Shown: positions 37,260 to 50,000 of the stretch, piece after piece
How positions within the stretch are numbered: position 1 is the stretch's first letter
Layout of the letters: each line of letters starts with the position of its first letter
Assembly (NCBI GenBank): GCA_000729835.1
Contig: JFHB01000110.1
Location: forward strand, 37,044-101,043
DNA length: 64,000 bases
DNA from: Atkinsonella hypoxylon
Lineage: Eukaryota > Ascomycota > Sordariomycetes > Hypocreales > Clavicipitaceae
Direction: 5' to 3'
Program-made: the position numbers and the translations under genes
Notes under the pieces: model-generated
Databases searched by the model: none
Seen by the model: the letters and a program-made list of their open reading frames with translations, nothing else
What the model was told of the DNA's origin: nothing

Positions 37260-39148
37260 TAGTAGTAGGCTTCTGCTAGCTAATTTAGAGTTTTTTAGTA
37301 GGCTATATTACCTTTATAATAACGCTAATACTCTTCTTCTTAATTTATAAAGTGTTTCTATAGATATTTATTTATAATTTTAAAAGCATTAACTTTAAGC
37401 TTATCTTTAGCAATTTATTAGTTATCTTTAATAGAGAACCCTTTCTATTATATAAGGAATTCTAGATATAACTTACTTAACCTACTGTAGAAACGTTAGA
37501 TTTAATAGGTATAAATTCGCTTAATTTCCTAATAGTTCTCTATACTAAACCCTTTTATTGCAATTAGCAGTAGTAGTTACTCTTTCTAGTTAAAAGAGTC
37601 TTTACTTTATCTTAACTTCTAAAGGTAAGCTACTAATACTACTAAATATATATATAAATTTAGTAGGAAATCTAGGCAAAATAACAATAAGCTTACTTTT
37701 ATAAGAACCTTATATAGCTCTACTTATTAAGAAGACTATTTCTTTTTTAGCTTTTCTAGAAGTATATATTCTTAGTGTAATTATAGGTAGACTATATTCT
37801 CTACTTTAATATTAATAGGCTTATATTAAGCGTTATATTTAATCTTACTTAAGGCATTTACTATACTAATAGCTATTTCTACCTCTTACTAATATAGCTT
37901 CTAAAGTATAGCTATATTGCTTATATTTATTCTATTGCTAGAAACGTTATCTAATTAGATTAAATTAACAATAGTAGCTAGTTAGAAACTATATATAAGT
38001 TTATTAAAGGAAATCTCTATACTAGCTGCTACTATATTATTAAGTTAGTGCTGTAGTACTAGAAGTATTATAGTCTATAGTATATCTAGATTTATAACTG
38101 TATAGTATTAAACAGCAATAATAACTATTTAATTCTTCTGTTTAGCTATTTTATCTATCTATAGGTAGTAAGCTATAGCTATAAGTAATTTACTTCTAAT
38201 TTAGGTAAATATACTTCTTTAAACGTTAGAAATAAACTTTAGATCTTAGTTGCTTATAATCTACTTAAGAAGGCTTTAGTTTAATAAATATAGTATCTAT
38301 AAGAGCAGTTCTACCTAAATTTCTACTATATATATTATATACTTAAGTATAAAGATTATTTACTTACTAAATAGGCAATTTACTAAATATAGTAAGTTAT
38401 AGAAGCTATACTTATCTTTTTGCTATAAAGTGTTTATTAAGCTAACTTTAGGTATATTAGTAATAAAATTAAGCGAAATTATATAGAAGGGCGTTAGAAC
38501 TAACTCTAACAACCTTAATTCCTTTAGTAGCTTACTACAGTTAATTATGTTTTCTTTATAGGTATAGCAGTAAGTAATATAGGTTTAAATCTACTTATAT
38601 ATTTACAGAAAGTAAACTGCCTACAATTCTACTGCTATTCTATAAGCGCTAAAATAGTTCTAATTATTATAAACTATTTTAAGGATAGATTCTACAACCT
38701 TTATAGGTATATATAGTTAGAATAGGCCTTTTCTATTATAATAGTACAAAAGCCTGTTGTCTTATAGGGCCTATCTATACAGTAGAATCCTTAGTCTTTA
38801 TTATTAATTTTGCTAAGCCTACTTTTCGCGAAAGTCCTTAATACCTTCTATAATTCTATTAAGCTTTAGATTAAAACTATAGCCTTAAACAATTTCCTCT
38901 TTTAAACCTTTATCTAATACTGCTGTAGCGCTATATTCTTTAGTAAAAAACGCGCTTACATTAAGCTTATTAAATTCGCTGTTATACGCCTCCTCTTAGT
39001 ATAAGACTGTAACTAGCAACCTAGAGAGCGTATCTAGCACTACATTTAGTACTCCTAGCATATAGAAGACTCTTAGGTTAAATTGCAATAGATAATTAGC
39101 TACTTTAGCTAATTTTAGGTTAGCCTTATCTAGATCTATTGTAGTAAG
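37260..39148 (-). pseudogene. G2 Pol C-terminal part: end of RNase H, integrase, chromodomain
   Basis: Reverse of G1 about 14010-15880. The chromodomain-like W-K-G-F region is nearest the left end, followed by the integrase (core about 37950-38500). It stops at 39148, where the A4 LTR begins (flank gtaag). The next piece of Pol is at 47006 after a gap in homology. Confidence 0.83.
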
Positions 39149-39841
39149 TGTTAAAAATAAGCTACCCTATATAGCCTATTTTTATGCCTACTAGTTGCTC
39201 TATCACGTGACCCTCTTTTGGTTGTTTTACGTTGATTTTTGGTAGAGATATCGCTGTTACTAGATGCAAACATCTGGATTTAACTAAGGCAAAGTTGCCT
39301 AACCTATAGTCGGCTTTAACAGCGTTTTTCTCCACAGCTAGCAGTAGTAGAAATTCAAGAAGTATACTAATCGAAAGCTAAGAATTAGGGCTTTCTAATA
39401 GTATAATTGTTAGGTAGGGTTGCTTATAAGGGTTTTTTCCTATTAGTGAAAATTGTTAAATTATATATATAGGTTTCTCGTTTATATAGCTGTAAGTTGA
39501 TTTTTTTGTTTTTATATAGTAAATCTTTTTGCGGAAATTATAAAGTAGCCTACAAGCCCCTTCTAGTAACTACAGCGTGCTGATATAGTTAGAGGGTCTA
39601 TAAGGGACTAGAAAGATTCAAGATCCTACCCTCACTGTTCGTTACAGCGCTCTTAATATAAAGATACTACTATTACAGTTATCTATTGCCTCTACGTGAT
39701 TTAGTACTATACACTACAGCTTGATTTAGGCCGCTGCTGCTTCCACTACGTAATAATTGCTAGGAGCAATTACAGGTGCTAAATCTAAGAGACTACTACC
39801 CTCTTAGATATCTAGTCCTGTAATCCCTAATATTTTCAATA
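39149..39841 (+). repeat. A4 5' LTR
   Basis: TGTTAAAAAT to ATTTTCAATA. Outer left edge well preserved (ctatcacgtgaccctctttt). Lacks the extra 14-bp or so block seen in the 3' LTR. Confidence 0.92.
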
Positions 39842-39852
39842 GGTTATAAGCC
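39842..39852 (+). promoter_or_regulatory. A4 primer-binding site
   Basis: ggttataagcc, identical to A2. Complement of the initiator tRNA-Met anticodon arm after one G-to-A correction. Confidence 0.72.
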
Positions 39853-40805
39853 TGGAAGACCTATCTGCAAGCTGTTAGCCCGCTGAAAATCTACTATTGT
39901 GTACTGTATTACCCACTAGAAGCTATATTGAGACCTGCGCTAGCAGCTATTGCTGCTATTAGTAGCTTGCTGGAAGCTATTAATACCTGCTGCATATATA
40001 TTGCTAGCTACTATACTGGTGTTTTCATTTTGCCCACCCTGTGCCTCCTGCACTAGTTCTATACACCCTATGCATACACACTTTTAAAGCTATTGTTAAT
40101 AGCTAGGTTCTATTGTTGCGCAACATCAAAATATACACATCTGCACACATTACATTTGCACTATAAATCGTTTTATTAGGCACTACTTAATCAATTATTT
40201 GTATTAAGAAATAAGCTTAGCGCTGCACTGCATCGCGCGTTATTGTGCTGTTATCTTGTTATATTGTGCACCCTATGCACCTCTGTTAGTAGCTATACTA
40301 CAATTTGTAGTGCACACCTAACAGCTCTTGTTGTAGATATTCTAGTGTTTTCAGTCGCAGAATTAATTTATATAGTAATCCTACTGGTTGGGATTTTGAA
40401 GTAGGAATTAGCTGGATATCTCTAAATTAGCTGTGCTTAGGTCTCCACTGATTTATTAGAACCTAATTGGAGAAGAATCTCCTGAATTTTTTAGCTAAAA
40501 ATAGCTAGAACCTATGTTTTATGCCCCTTACAACCGCTTGTTAATCTAGTCTGCTATATAAATTATATGTACATATAGATCGCAATATAACGCAGCCTTT
40601 AGAGCCTGTTATACCTGTTACAAAAGAAATTAGAGAAAAATCTCAGTATAATTTCTAAAGATATAGAGCACTTCTAGGCCTATAATAGAGCAATCTATTG
40701 ATATCTAGTAGAAGTTATTACTGTTATTTACTACTATTTCCACTGTAATTTAGCTATAATTAGCTATAAAAGAGCATTAAATTAGCTACTTTTTAAACCC
40801 TTAAA
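39853..40805 (+). other. A4 5' leader
   Basis: Counterpart of the A2 leader, with the palindrome TGTTGCGCAACA (about 40116-40127) and ACTACAA-t-TTGTAGT (40297-40311) unchanged. No coding pattern. Confidence 0.55.
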
Positions 40806-43800
40806 ATAGCACCAAAAGGAACAGGTAAGGGAAAGAGCACAAGCCCTAAACGGGGTAGTGGTTCTAGTACACTAGCTACAGCTGCTACTAGCTTTCCTGG
40901 TCTAGTAAGGCCCCCCCCTTAGCTAGTAGATTCCTCTTCTAATAAAGAAGATTATATAGCTAAGAAGGCTCTAAAGGAAGCTAGATTAGCTTCTAAAAGA
41001 GTAGTGTAAGTCTATAATGTTTAAGCTAATCTAAAAGCTTAAATGGATAAGCAATAAGAGACCCTAAATAGATTTATTAGGTATAGTGAAGTAAAATAAA
41101 GCCAAAATAAAGGTAATATAGCTGATTTACTAAGTAAATTAGATACTATAATTACATCTATAGGTAATCTCTCTATAGGGTCTCCCTCTAAGGTAGTAGA
41201 TCCTGTTACTTCTAAAAGAGCTTCTAAAGTCTCTTTTAAAGCCCCTAAACCTTCTAGTTCTAATAGTGCTACTTTTCTGCCTACTTTTAATAAAGGCACT
41301 ATAAAAGAGCTAAATAAGAAGGTCCACTTAATTCTAGAGGCTGCTAAGCTAAAAGGCCCTAAAAACTTTAAACAGTAGAAGTAAGCTTTAACTATTTAAT
41401 TTAGGGCACTAGGATTCCCTTAATTTATTAATAATCCTAGTATAGCTAGTACTTTAGTAGATTTAGAACAAGCTATTATCCTTATAATTATAAGAGATAG
41501 TTGCTAATCTAGACCTTAAGCTGCTATAAGCTGGCATAAGTCCCCTGTAGATACCTATAACGTTCTAGTTAGGCAATATTTGCAGAGTGCTGAAATACAA
41601 CGTAGTACGCTATATGCTAGTTATTACAACTTATTGTTTTTAAACTATAAGGGATCTTTAGAGACCTTTAATGCTAAATTTAATAATTTACTAGCTAGAT
41701 TACAGCTCTATAGTGTAGCTATTAATCCTATTAACTAGGTATATTATTATATTAATGCTTTAAAGAAGACCTTCCCTAGCTAGGCTAAAAGGCAGCAATA
41801 TTCTATTAGAGCTGCTAGAGCACAAGGTCTATTTGTAAAAATGCTAAATTTATAGTTCCTTATAGCTAACTTATTAGAAGAATAAAGAGATAAAAGCTCC
41901 TTTATATCTAAGGCTCTTAGTTATAAAGCTTCTAATTCTAATGGTTCTAATAATAATAAAGCTAACTAAGGAAAGAATCCTCCTAATTAGAAGAAGAATT
42001 CCAATTCTAATTCTAATTCTAACAATTCTAAAGCCTCTAAAGATATAGATAAAGCCTCTAAGAATAAGAAGAAGTAGAAGGGCTAAAGAAGAAGTAATAA
42101 AAATTCTAGGAATAAGGATAGAGAAGCTGCTTTTGCTATAGGTTGTTATAACCTATCTACTAGCAACTAGGATACTATAGATTCTAATAGTAAATCTAGC
42201 AGTTCTAGTAGTAATAATTCTTACGATTTAGATACAGAATCTACTACTAGTGATACTAGTACTACTAGTAATAATACCCCTTCTTTTAATTACTCTAACG
42301 GAATAATTAAAAACTCTCTACTATATAATACAGGTTCTACCTATTATATAGTTAACAATAAGGCATTTTTTAGGACTTTTAAGCCTATAAAAAAGGGTAA
42401 AACCACGCCTATTGCTACTAGAGAAGGTCTAATTTATTCTAAAGGACAGGGAACTGCTGTATTCTAGGTACTAGTTAGTATAAATCCAGCTAAATACAGG
42501 CCTTTAGCTCTAAAGGATGCTCTGTATTGCCTAGGTTTAGATACCAACCTAATTAGTAGTCTAAAGCACTATTTAATAGAGGGCACTCTCCTTAAAAATT
42601 AGCTATTTCTAGCTAATAGAAGCTGCTGTAGGCTTCTAAATCCCAAAAAGCATAGTTTCTTCTTATAGCTTAAGGGGCAAGTGACCTCTAGAGTGTGTAA
42701 AAACTACGCTAATCTCTCTTATATGGGATTTCTAGCTAGCAATAGTTATAATGGCAGTTATAATGCTAGTTATCCTATAGAGGTTTAAATCCCTTAATAG
42801 CTTAGTTTTAATCTAGAGGAATATAGCTGAATTAAGGAATTATCTAACTTTAAAGAAGAAGAAGCAAATAATACTAATAACGATGCTATAGAGCTATTAG
42901 CCCTAGTTCCTAAACGGGCTCCTAGTTAGATTCCTTCTAATAACGGGGATTTAGAAGGTCTAAATCCTAAGTTGCTAGATATTAGAGGAAGTAGCTGTCT
43001 AGATCCCTTAAATAAGGCCTGTAGTTCTTAAGAGATCTAGCAAGATAGAGAGCAACAGGAAGCTAGCTCTAATGATAATTCTAGTAGTATAAATCCTACT
43101 GCTTCTTCTCCCTATAAGAAGCTCCTAGAATTAGCTGCTACTTAGCACGTTAGATTAGGGCATATAGGACTTCCTTTACTAAAGAAGACTGCTTCTATTA
43201 CTAAAGGTATTCCTGATTTTACAAAAATTAAGGAAAAGGATTTTAACTGCCTAGCTTGCAACTAAGCTAAAGCTGTTAGAAGACCTAGTAAGTATACTAT
43301 TCCTAACCCCCCTAGATGTTTAGATATTATAGAGGGAGATACCGTTAAAATAGAGCCTATACTGTACAATAAGAGGCCTCTAGTTCTTTTTCTAATTAAT
43401 AGAAAATTACGGTATAAGTAGTCTTTTAATCTAGCTAATAAAGAGGGTTCTACTCTCTATAGCTGTATTAAAGGCTTCTTTAAGGAATTAAAGAACTAGT
43501 ATAACTGCTACCCTAAACACCTTTATTTTAATAGTAGTATAGAAATTAATACTAGGTTGCAAACTTAGCTATCTTCTAAGGGTATTTGCTTTAGCACCTC
43601 TTGCCTCTATATTTATAAACAGAATAAGCTAATAGAGAGAGCTATAAGGGTACTTCTAGACCGTTTGTGTGCTACCCTACAGTAGTTACAATTACCTCTA
43701 TATCTATAGTCTTATATCCTTCCTGCTATAGTGGATTTAGTTAATACTACTGCGAATAGTACTAAACCACTAAGTCCTAAACAGCTATATCTAGCTAATT

Positions 43801-46100
43801 TAGAGCCTTCTAAGACCTATAAGCCTAATTTTACTAAAATAAGGGCTATAGGCTTCTATTGCGAAGTTCTAATTCCTTTAGAACAACAATCTAGGTTGCA
43901 GAAGCTAGCTAAAAGAACTATTCCTAGTAGACTTTTAGCTACGCTAGGTTCTAATGTATATCTAATATACATCCCCTCTAAACAAGCTGTTATAAAGACT
44001 AGCTTCGTTAAAATTATAGAAGGAATAGGTTCTATTTCATAGGGCATCCCTAAGGTTCCTATTGGTTCTATAGTGGATAATCCTTTAGAGGGAGAAATCG
44101 ATAACCAGCAGTTAGTAGATAATTATACTCCTAAGTATCCTTATCCTAGTCATCTAGATGTGCTGAATTATCCACTGGAACCTGTAGATTAAGCTCTTCT
44201 ACTAAGCAACCCTATAGAAGCTATAGAGGCCCCTAAAGCCCCTATATCTATAGAAGCCCCTTAGGCTAATATAGAACCTATAGAAGCTGAAGCTAATGCT
44301 AATGCTATAGATTTAGATGGAGATATATTTTCCTTAATTAAGGATCTATGCTTTAAGGCTAGAACTAAAGCAGCTATTACTTCTAATAGCAAGGATAAAC
44401 TTCCTAATACGTAGAAGTAAGCCCTAAAAAGCTCTACTAAGCAGCATTAGATAGAAGTTACCTATAGCGAATTTAAGCAGCTATTAGCTGCTAGAACCTT
44501 TAAATTTATAAGGAAAGACTAAGTACCTAAGGGCTAAAGAGTTCTAAAGAATAGGCTTATTTATAGGCTTAAAAAGGATAAAGAAAATAATCCTATTAAA
44601 TATAAGGCCCGCCTTATTGCTAAGGGATTTATGTAAATAGAAGGTTAAGACTATCTAGAGACCTTTGCTGCAACTAGTATTCCTCCTAGCTAGCGTATAT
44701 TATTAGCTCTTGCAGCTTTTAATAACTAGGAAGTTAAGTAAATCGACTTTATAGGAGCGTTTTTAAATAGCAAGCTAAAGGAAGCTATTTATATAGAAAT
44801 CCTAGATAGATTCGTTAAATTTACAGAAGCAACGCTATTAGTAGCTAAGCTACTAAAAAGCTGTAATTATAAGCCCTCTAAAGAGCAAGTAATTAAGCTA
44901 GAAAAATCCCTCTATAGTCTAAAGTAAAGTCCTAGAGAATAGCAGCAAATTCTAACAGAATTACTTTAAAAGCATAGATTTAAACCTCTTATATTAGACC
45001 CAGCAGTCTTTTATAACCTAGCTACATCTATATATATTGCTACTTATGTAGATAACTGTCTTCTAATTAGGCCTAATTTACGATATATTAATAAGCTTAA
45101 AAAGCTACTAAATTAAGCTTATTTAATAGAAGATAGGGGACTAGCAGAATTCTTTCTAGGTGTATAAATCACCTGTAATAGGTCTAAAAGGTCTATTAAA
45201 ATCCACTAATCTTAATACATCCTTAAAGCCCTAGAAAGATTCAAAATGCTAGATGCTAAGCTAGCTTCTATCCCTATACAGCCGGGAATTCTAAAGCAAC
45301 TAGTTACAAAACTTCTCTCTAAATCTAACTATAAGCTTTATTAGAGCATAATAGGTACTATAATGTATCTTATGTTGCTAACTAGGGCTAATATTGCTTT
45401 TTCCGTTCAGTAGCTATTAACCTTTCTAGCTAAGCCCTATATAGAGCACCTAAACGCCTCTAAGTACCTCCTAAGGTACTTAAGTGGTACTAGAAGCTTT
45501 ACTATTATTTATAAGCATTCTAGTCTACACCCTATAGGGTCTTCTTCTAAAGCTTCTAGCTCTAAAGAAGTACTTAAGACCCTCCTTAGTTATTGCAATA
45601 GCGATTTTGCTAGTAATAAAACCTCTTCTAAATTAACCTATACTTATCTATATAAGCTAGCTGGTGGACCTATTAGCTAGAAATTAAAGAAAGCTAGTAC
45701 TATTGCTCTTTCTACATTAGAAGCAGAATCTAATGCATTATCTAAAGCTATAAGGGAATTAGAGTGGCTCTACAGCCTTTTTAAGGAGATAAAGCTACCT
45801 TTAACCCCTTCTATTTCTATTAGGTGTAATAATTAAGGCGCTATAGTTACTGCTTACAACCTAACGTTGTATAGTAGAACTAAGCATACCCTTTTGAAGT
45901 TTAACTATATTAGGGAAAAGATTCGTAAAGGTATAGCTAAGGTTAGTTATATTAATATAAATTAGATGCTAGCAGATAGCCTAACTAAGCCTCTTGCTAT
46001 TTAAAAGCATCAACAATTTATTAAGTTACTAGAGCTTTCTAGCTAGCTTATAAAAGCAACAAAAACACTTAAAAAATCGAAAAGCAACAAAAAACAGTTA
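40806..46100 (+). pseudogene. A4 Ty1/copia Gag-Pol polyprotein
   Basis: Same frame from the ATA start (40806, originally ATG) through Gag, protease (LYNTGST near 42325, Gly still present), integrase, RT (YVDN 45045-45059) and RNase H. No net frameshift. The open piece 43731-44042 is the integrase C-terminal region. Stops are TAG/TAA at Gln/Trp positions. The exact end is not fixed because the C-terminal A/C-rich run differs among copies. Confidence 0.92.
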
Positions 46101-46296
46101 AAAATCGAAAACAACAAAAACAATCAACAATAACTAGTTATATTTAACTATAACTACCTAGGAATTGCTAGAATTAGTTATGTTATTTTAGTTCTATTAT
46201 TAGTACTGTATTTCGTTGGTTAATTCTAACTTAAATATCCTTTAAAGGAGCTAAGTTGCTTGTAGAACTAGTTACTTCTTACATTTCTAGAGGGAG

Positions 46297-47005
46297 TGTT
46301 AAAAATAAGCTATCCTATATAGCCTATTTTTATGCTTGCTAGTTGCCTATTAGTTGCTCTATTACGTAACCCTAACTAGGTCTTGTTACGTTGATTTTTA
46401 GTAGAGATATTGCTATTACTAGATGTAAAACATCTAGAATCGACTAAGGCAAAGTTGCCTAACCTATAGTCAACTTTAACAGCAATTTTCTCTACAACTA
46501 GCAATAGTAGAAATTCAAGAAGTATACTATTTAAAAGCTAAGAATTAGGGCTATCTAATAGTATAATTGTTAAATAGAGTTGCTTATAAGGGTTGCTTGT
46601 TATTAGTAGAATTTATTAAATTGTGTATATAGGTATCTCGTTTATATAGCTGTAAGTCGATTTTTTTGTTTTTATATAGTAAATCTTTTTGCAGAAATTA
46701 TAAAGTAGCCTATAAGCCCCTTCTAGCAACTATAGCCTGCCGATATAGTTAGTAGGTCTATAAGGGACTAGAAAGATTCAAGATTCTACCCTTACTAACA
46801 AGTTCGTTACAGCGCTCTCAATATAAAGATACCACTATTACAGTTATCTATTGCCTCTACGTGATCTATACTATACACTATAGCTTGATTTAGGCCGCTG
46901 CTGCTTCCACTACGTAATAATTGCTAGGAGCAATTACAGGTGCTAAATCTAAGAGACCACTACCCTCTTAGATATCTAGTCCTGTAATCCCTAATATTTT
47001 CAATA
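46297..47005 (+). repeat. A4 3' LTR, variant subtype
   Basis: 709 bp. Contains an extra block giving ctagttgcctattagttg near 46336, shared with the A5 LTR at the right window edge but not with the A4 5' LTR. Preceded by the agaggga polypurine tract (46290-46296). Confidence 0.9.
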
Positions 47006-50000
47006 GGTTTTAGCGAAAATATTACTTCTTAGGCTTTCTTTTAGTGCATTAGTGTAATGGACTGACCTAGTGGCTGCTGCTAACTAGCGTCTATAATGAG
47101 AACTATAATCATAGGGAGGAAAGGAGGAAGAGAGAAGGAACCAGAAGCCTCCCTATGCCCCTATACTATATATTTAGGGGTAGGTCTATCCCCTTAGGAG
47201 CCCTTTTAGTATGTGCTCTATAGCTGAGGTCCTCTCTCTAGGGCCTAGTAAAGCCTAGCTAACCCCTAGACGAATGCAGCTCGCTTCTATCCCTTTATCT
47301 ATATAGATCTCTGTCCCTCTCCTGCTGTCCTCCCTCTACTGAAAGACCCGAGCCTAAGGCTCGAGTCCATAACAATTAGTTTTAGTAAACTATTAGCTAA
47401 GCCTTTCTTGTAAAGCTCTTGCAGTAGAGTAGTCTTTTGTTCCTATAGCAAGCAAATTTATATATTAAACTACAGAATGCTCTTCTATAAAAAGCTAGCT
47501 ATACTAATAAAGGTCTTTAGATTTGCAAGATCTACTAGAAACTTAAGTTTTTAAAAAGCTTTTAGTCTATTATTTATATTAGTAATTCTATTGCTATTAA
47601 TAATAAAACCTAACAGCTAAATAGCTAAGTAGCCTATAAATAACTTCTTTATAGCTATTATTAACTTATTTTTCTCTAGGATTAATAAGACTATATAGAG
47701 GTATATAAGGTAGTCCTTAGTAGAGTTAGAGAATATAATAATGTTGTTAATATAGATTTATATAAAATATTAATACTTTTAAAATAATTAGTCTATATAC
47801 TATTAAGCAAAAGCTAGTACATTCTTAAAGCCTATAAGCGCTATATTTAATGCTTTTAATTCTTATTTTAATATTACTACTATATAAAATTAGTGATCTT
47901 TTCTTATAGAAAGCTAGTAGAAAAACTCTAATATATTAAAGAGCAAAAACATCTTCTTACTATATATATCTGCTATAATATTTAATTAATCTAGTAAAGA
48001 GTATATATCTAGTATTACTACACTATTAAGTAGCCTTATATTAACTATAACTTATCCTTTTCTTTCTATTAAGGTTTTAATCTACACTATAAAGGTTAGG
48101 CAAGCTATAGCTGCTAGGTTGTCTAAATATAATATCTTTCTACTTAAGTGTAGCTTATTATAAACCTTATCTAATTTAGCTTTATCTTTAGCTTCTAGTA
48201 GATAGATTTAGATAGGTTTTAGCTGCTTCTACTATCTATCTACTAGATCTACTTTTATATACTAGTCTTTAGGTATAGAAATAATACCTCTATTACAATA
48301 AATATTGTATTTATTCGTTAAGTTAATAAGTTTAGCTGTAATATATAGGTTTAAGTTTCCTACCTTAACCTTATATTTATTGTAAATATATAGTATATCC
48401 TTAGAATAAGAGATTCTATATATAAAGATACTATTATTAACTTTCTTAGAGTTAAATCTACTACTATTACCTTCTTTCTATATCTTATAATCTTCTGTAA
48501 ATAATAGACTATTATTAGGTGCAATATCCTTAGAAAAATATATATATAAATTAAATAGATTTACAATTATATAGTTAGCCTTAAGCTCTTTATTATACTA
48601 AAGATAAGTAACCTTTTAATTTTTCTAGATTATAATAAATTTATCTAAATAGTTATAAGCTACTATTTATTCCTAGTTAGTTATACTAAGCAATATATTT
48701 AGAATAAAGTTAAATTTTAAGTATATATAGTAGGCAGTAGCCTTTTTATTAGCTAGTACCTCCTTTTATTTAACTAAGATATACTTCTATAATTTTAGTA
48801 GAATTATTATAGCTTATACTACTGTTACATTCTAATGTAAAACCTTTAAAATTAGCTAGAAAATACCTATTTCTATAACTATATTATAAATAAACCTAAT
48901 AGTAGCTCTAGAGCAAATAAAGTTAATTTTAACAATATAATTATAGAGAAAGGTTAAACCTAGAAGAAGCTTTAGTTTTAAGTTACTTATTATATTAGCT
49001 ATAACTGTAAAATAGCTAGTTATAGGTACACTATATATAGATTTAGGGATATAGAAGTTAAATATAGCTATCTTAGAGATATAGAAGAATAACTACACTT
49101 TAGTAACTAGTTTTAGCTCTATTTTTACCTATTTTATATTTTAACTAAACTAAGTTAACTATACTTTATTAATTAGTACTAAAGAGGTTTTAGTATTTAG
49201 GTAGATCTAATATAATAGTTCTTTATTATAAAATTAAATAGAAATCTTTAGAAAGGAATTTAACTTTAAAATACTAAATTTAATAAGCTATAGCTTTATA
49301 ACTACTTTAACTACTTACTCTATTTAGATTCTCTATAAATCCTTTTAGTTTATCTCTATTTAAATTTTCTTCTTTTACTTTTCTTTACTTTTAGTAAAAT
49401 AGGTTTTAATAAAGTTAGATTTTAAGCTAATTAGTAGTTCCTTAGTATTAACTATTTCTCTTTCTTCTATTAGCTAGTATTTATAGCTTTTAAGGTACTT
49501 TTTATAGTTTTTTTAGTTAGATTTATCTTTAAACGTTATTATATAGATATATTCCTTATTATTCTATAGTAGACTTTATTATTAAAAACGTTAAAGCTAC
49601 TAAAAATACTGTAGCTCTAGCTAATAATTCTAGCTAGCCTTTAAATTTTAGTTCTACTAAGGCTAAAGTTACTACTCTTTTAATAGCTAATTTCTTTAGT
49701 TTTATAGTAAGTACTAAGGACAATTATTTTAGTAATTTTTATAGAATAAAGGTTAGAACTAAAATTAACTATTACTTTTATTCTAGTTAGCTTAGTTATC
49801 TTAAGCTACTTTATTATTATTAAAGTTCTTACTATTAAATTTACTTTAAGTATAGTAAATATTAATACCTTCCTTATAGTTTTCTAATTTTTATTATTTT
49901 TCTAAATCTCTAAGGTATTCTTATAGATTCTTAACCTTATTATTTACTATAGTAATATATATAGATCTTAGGTCTTTTACTATTAAAATTAAGTATAGCT

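Larger units (their letters stand above)
39149..47005 (+). mobile_element. A4: full-length Ty1/copia element, probably recombinant
   Basis: Intact family A structure with two LTRs, leader and polyprotein, inserted in G2 pol. Unlike A2 there is no target duplication: the left flank ends gtaag, the right starts ggttt, and about 390 bp of G2 is missing at the junction. The two LTRs differ by indels (the 3' LTR has an extra block near 46336 and aacaag near 46798). This fits recombination between two A elements. Confidence 0.9.

Noticed and set aside
39149..47005. A4 as a simple insertion with eroded target duplication
   Set aside because: The loss of about 390 bp of host sequence and indel differences between its LTRs are not explained by point mutation of a 5-bp duplication.
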